From assembly GCF_900099765.1 (NCBI RefSeq), contig NZ_FNDX01000007.1, positions 168,856 through 232,855 on the forward strand: a DNA stretch of 64,000 nucleotides, given 5' to 3'. The position numbers and the translations under genes were made by a program. This DNA comes from Paenibacillus typhae. Its GTDB lineage: Bacteria > Bacillota > Bacilli > Paenibacillales > Paenibacillaceae. Of this stretch, positions 62,003-64,000 are shown in pieces; the stretch's first letter is position 1, and each line of letters begins with the position of its first letter. The notes below the pieces were generated by a model. That model was not told where the DNA came from and searched no databases. It saw only the letters and a program-made list of their open reading frames with translations.

Positions 62003-63223
62003 TTATTCCGTCCGCTCCCGTTCAAGCTGCTGGACAAAAGCCCCAATCCGCTCAATGGCCTCATTCAGCTGTGCTACGGATGTCGCATAGGAGCAGCGGA
62101 GATAGCCTTCGCCGCCGAGACCGAATACACTGCCCGGAACTGCCGCCACTTTGTACTCCATCAGCAGGCGCTGGGCAAACTGGTCGGAGGTAAGCCCGGT
62201 ACGCTGAATGCTGGGAAAAGCATAGAACGCCCCCTGCGGCTCATGGCAATCCAGGCCTGCATCCCTGAGACCCTTAACGATCAGGCGGCGGCGCTGGTTA
62301 TAGGAATCGGTCATCCGATCCTTTTCCTCCATGCCGTTGGTGAGGGCCTCAAGCGCGGCAACCTGGCCCATGGATGGTGCACACATCACGGTGTACTGGT
62401 GGATCTTCAGCATCGCGGAGATCAGATCAGGATGCCCGCAGGCATAGCCCATCCGCCAGCCGGTCATGGCAAAGGCTTTGGAGAAGCCGCTCACCAGAAT
62501 CGTGCGGTCCATCATGCCGGGCAGCGACGGGAAGCTTACATGGTTGCTGCCATAGGTCAGCTCGGCATAAATCTCATCGGAGATGACAATGAGATCATGC
62601 TTCTCGACTACCCTGGCAATCGGCTCCCAATCCTCACGGGTCATGATGGCTCCTGTCGGATTGCTCGGATAACACAGAATCAGAATCTTGGAGCGCGGTG
62701 TAATCTTGGCTTCCAGATCTGCGGCCGTTAATTTGAAATTATTCTCGCCAAAGGTCTCGATTCCGACCGGGATTCCCCCGCCGATGGATGTAATCGGAGA
62801 GTAGGAGATATAACACGGCTCAGGAATCAGAATTTCGTCTCCGGGCGAGATGAGGGCGCGGAGCGCCAGATCAATCGCTTCACTGCCGCCCACCGTCGCG
62901 ATAATCTGGTTGGCCGGATTATAAGTAACTGCAAACCGGGAATGCAGGTAATTCGCAATTCCTTCACGCAGCTCGGGCATCCCGGCATTTGATGTATAAC
63001 CGGTAAAGCCTCTCTCTAATGAGTAGACACAGGCTTCCCTGACATGCCAGGGCGTCTTGAAGTCGGGTTCGCCGACCCCGAGAGAGATAATATCCTTGCT
63101 GCCTGCGGCCAGATCAAAAAATTTGCGGATCCCTGACGGCTGGATCTGCTGAACCAGCGGCGCCAGATAGGAATTCATGGATTTGCCTGATTCTCCGGTC
63201 TGCTTCTGATTATTCGTGATCAT
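62003..63223 (-). CDS. Class I PLP aminotransferase (alanine/aromatic type)
   Basis: 406 aa. GVGEPDFKTPWHV, PCYISYSP, CYPSNPTGA, SDEIYAELTY and the PLP lysine in SGFSKAFAMTGWRMGY are present, with Arg in YLRCSYA for the carboxylate. It belongs to the B. subtilis YugH/PatA group. The upstream gene is an Lrp regulator, as in the B. subtilis yugG-yugH (alaR-alaT) pair, which suggests alanine transamination. 13 bp separate the two. AAAGGAAG precedes the ATG. Confidence 0.92.
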   Translation of the reverse strand: MITNNQKQTGESGKSMNSYLAPLVQQIQPSGIRKFFDLAAGSKDIISLGVGEPDFKTPWHVREACVYSLERGFTGYTSNAGMPELREGIANYLHSRFAVTYNPANQIIATVGGSEAIDLALRALISPGDEILIPEPCYISYSPITSIGGGIPVGIETFGENNFKLTAADLEAKITPRSKILILCYPSNPTGAIMTREDWEPIARVVEKHDLIVISDEIYAELTYGSNHVSFPSLPGMMDRTILVSGFSKAFAMTGWRMGYACGHPDLISAMLKIHQYTVMCAPSMGQVAALEALTNGMEEKDRMTDSYNQRRRLIVKGLRDAGLDCHEPQGAFYAFPSIQRTGLTSDQFAQRLLMEYKVAAVPGSVFGLGGEGYLRCSYATSVAQLNEAIERIGAFVQQLERERTE

Positions 63224-63236
63224 ATGATTACTTCCT

Positions 63237-63737
63237 TTACGGAGATATCAGCAGACGATTGTCCTCTTCATGCTCTTCAAAGATGATACCGTCCTGTTTG
63301 TATTTTTTGAGCGTAAAGTTGGTTTTGGTTGAAAGCACCGAATCAATCGGCGAAAGCTTCTCGGATACAAAATTGGCGACCTCACGGAGGTTGCGTCCTT
63401 CCACTTCGACCAGCAGGTCGTAAGCGCCGGACATCAGATAGACTGATTTCACCTGAGGATACAGATAGATACGCTCCGCTATGCCTTCAAAGCCGCGTCC
63501 GCGCTCAGGTGTAATCTGCACCTCGATCAGTGCGGTCACCCGCTCATCGCTCACTTTATCCCAATTGACGACCGTCGCATATTTCACGATGACATGATCC
63601 TTTTCCATCTGCTCAATCGCCGTCTTGACATCTTCTTCCTCCGCTCCAAGCAGGGTCGCCATCAGCGCCGCTGAGCTCCGGGCGTCCTCCTTGAGCAGTT
63701 CCAGCACTTTCCTCTTTAATTCATCCATTTCCTTCAT
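63237..63737 (-). CDS. Lrp/AsnC-family regulator
   Basis: 166 aa from the ATG at 63737, with GGGGGGAAGG upstream; a longer version would add 45 residues of no family similarity. Winged helix (4-60: LLKEDARSSAALMATLLGA) and RAM ligand-binding domain (about 68-150: VTALIEVQITPERGRGFEG, then YDLLVEVEGRN). It is the partner of the downstream aminotransferase and likely its amino-acid-responsive regulator. Confidence 0.92.
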   Translation of the reverse strand: MKEMDELKRKVLELLKEDARSSAALMATLLGAEEEDVKTAIEQMEKDHVIVKYATVVNWDKVSDERVTALIEVQITPERGRGFEGIAERIYLYPQVKSVYLMSGAYDLLVEVEGRNLREVANFVSEKLSPIDSVLSTKTNFTLKKYKQDGIIFEEHEEDNRLLISP

Positions 63738-63907
63738 GCCTTCCCCCCGGATAGTTCGCCTGCCGGCCTGATTCTTCAGCGCGGCACAGCGAAAAGAGTT
63801 TAATACTAATATGACACGAAAATGTCGCTTCTGCAAACAAAATAACCCTGTATCAGCCCGGCTGCCAGCCATACAGCTTATTCATACCCGGGCTCTCCCG
63901 TTATCTG

Positions 63908-64000
63908 CTAGAGTGAAGGGCTGGATTTAAACCAGCCCCTCCTCATCAAACCGTACGTGAGGTTTTCCCTCATACGGCTTTCCGATGTTTGTCATTCATG
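63908..64000 (-). mobile_element. Group II intron 3' end (domains V and VI), cut by window edge
   Basis: The minus strand at 63980-63948 reads AAGCCGTATGAGGG, AAAA-type loop, CCTCACGTACGGTTT: the domain V hairpin with catalytic AGC triad. Directly 3' a second stem, GGGCTGG/CCAGCCC (63938-63918), fits domain VI. The intron body, with any reverse transcriptase, should lie to the right of base 64000. The exact 3' splice site near 63908 is uncertain. Confidence 0.8.

Noticed and set aside
1..64000. CRISPR array, tRNA or rRNA genes
   Set aside because: No regularly spaced repeat array was seen, and no cloverleaf or rRNA sequence was recognised on either strand; the integration site is not a tRNA gene.

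Overview
The window is a piece of a Firmicutes chromosome, most likely Paenibacillus or a close relative. This is inferred from gene content: a LiaFSR envelope-stress operon, an S-layer-anchored nucleotidase, a Spo0E-type phosphatase, T-box and S-box leaders, futalosine-pathway menaquinone synthesis and a GH51 arabinofuranosidase. The host DNA is moderately GC-rich and most genes are on the minus strand. One 14.5 kb block (about 17.9-32.6 kb) is strikingly AT-rich and is an integrated mobile element.

Layout. 0-17.4 kb: a partial ispH, a two-component pair, an HtrA-type protease, liaFSR, a 44-aa small protein, a 3D-domain wall protein, thrS with its T-box leader, a 57-aa ribbon-helix-helix protein paired with an SPFH protein, a small winged-helix protein and a 1439-aa secreted nucleotidase with three SLH domains. 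17.9-32.6 kb: the mobile element, inserted in the 3' end of mqnC and bounded by perfect 182-bp direct repeats. It carries a replacement mqnC 3' end, so one full-length mqnC survives at the right and a displaced 3' fragment sits at the left next to the original terminator. Cargo and machinery: a zinc-ribbon membrane protein, XRE regulators, a HaeIII-like restriction-modification pair, a serine recombinase, a DUF4062 protein, a structured non-coding stretch, two decayed phage antirepressor genes, a toprim primase-like protein, a helicase-like ATPase and a tyrosine integrase. I saw no relaxase, conjugation, terminase or capsid genes.

32.4-39.7 kb: mqnC, metI-metA under an S-box (SAM) riboswitch, corA behind a leader with a 38-codon ORF and a terminator, an HRDC protein and a ROK sugar kinase. 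39.9-53.4 kb: a 13-gene anaerobic (cobalt-early) cobalamin operon, transcribed cbiM-N-Q-O, the cbiH/cbiX fusion, cbiJ, C, D, ET, L, F, G, A, below a cobalamin riboswitch. 53.9-63.7 kb: an ArsR-type regulator, a DUF6171 protein, abfA, a short peptide deformylase, a 5'-3' exonuclease, an ArsC-like protein, a pseudouridine synthase, a PduO-type cobalamin adenosyltransferase, a membrane protein, a Spo0E-like phosphatase and an aminotransferase/Lrp pair. The right edge enters the 3' end (domains V and VI) of a group II intron.

The element is the most interesting part. By eye it contains no GGCC site, the sequence predicted to be the target of its own restriction system. It has matching arm-type repeats near both ends, a perfectly palindromic promoter that can fire in both directions, an attenuator-like leader before its helicase gene, and a 326-bp structured non-coding region with iteron-like repeats. 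Second in interest are the CbiH-CbiX fusion, which has an internal ribosome-binding site, and the corA leader ORF.
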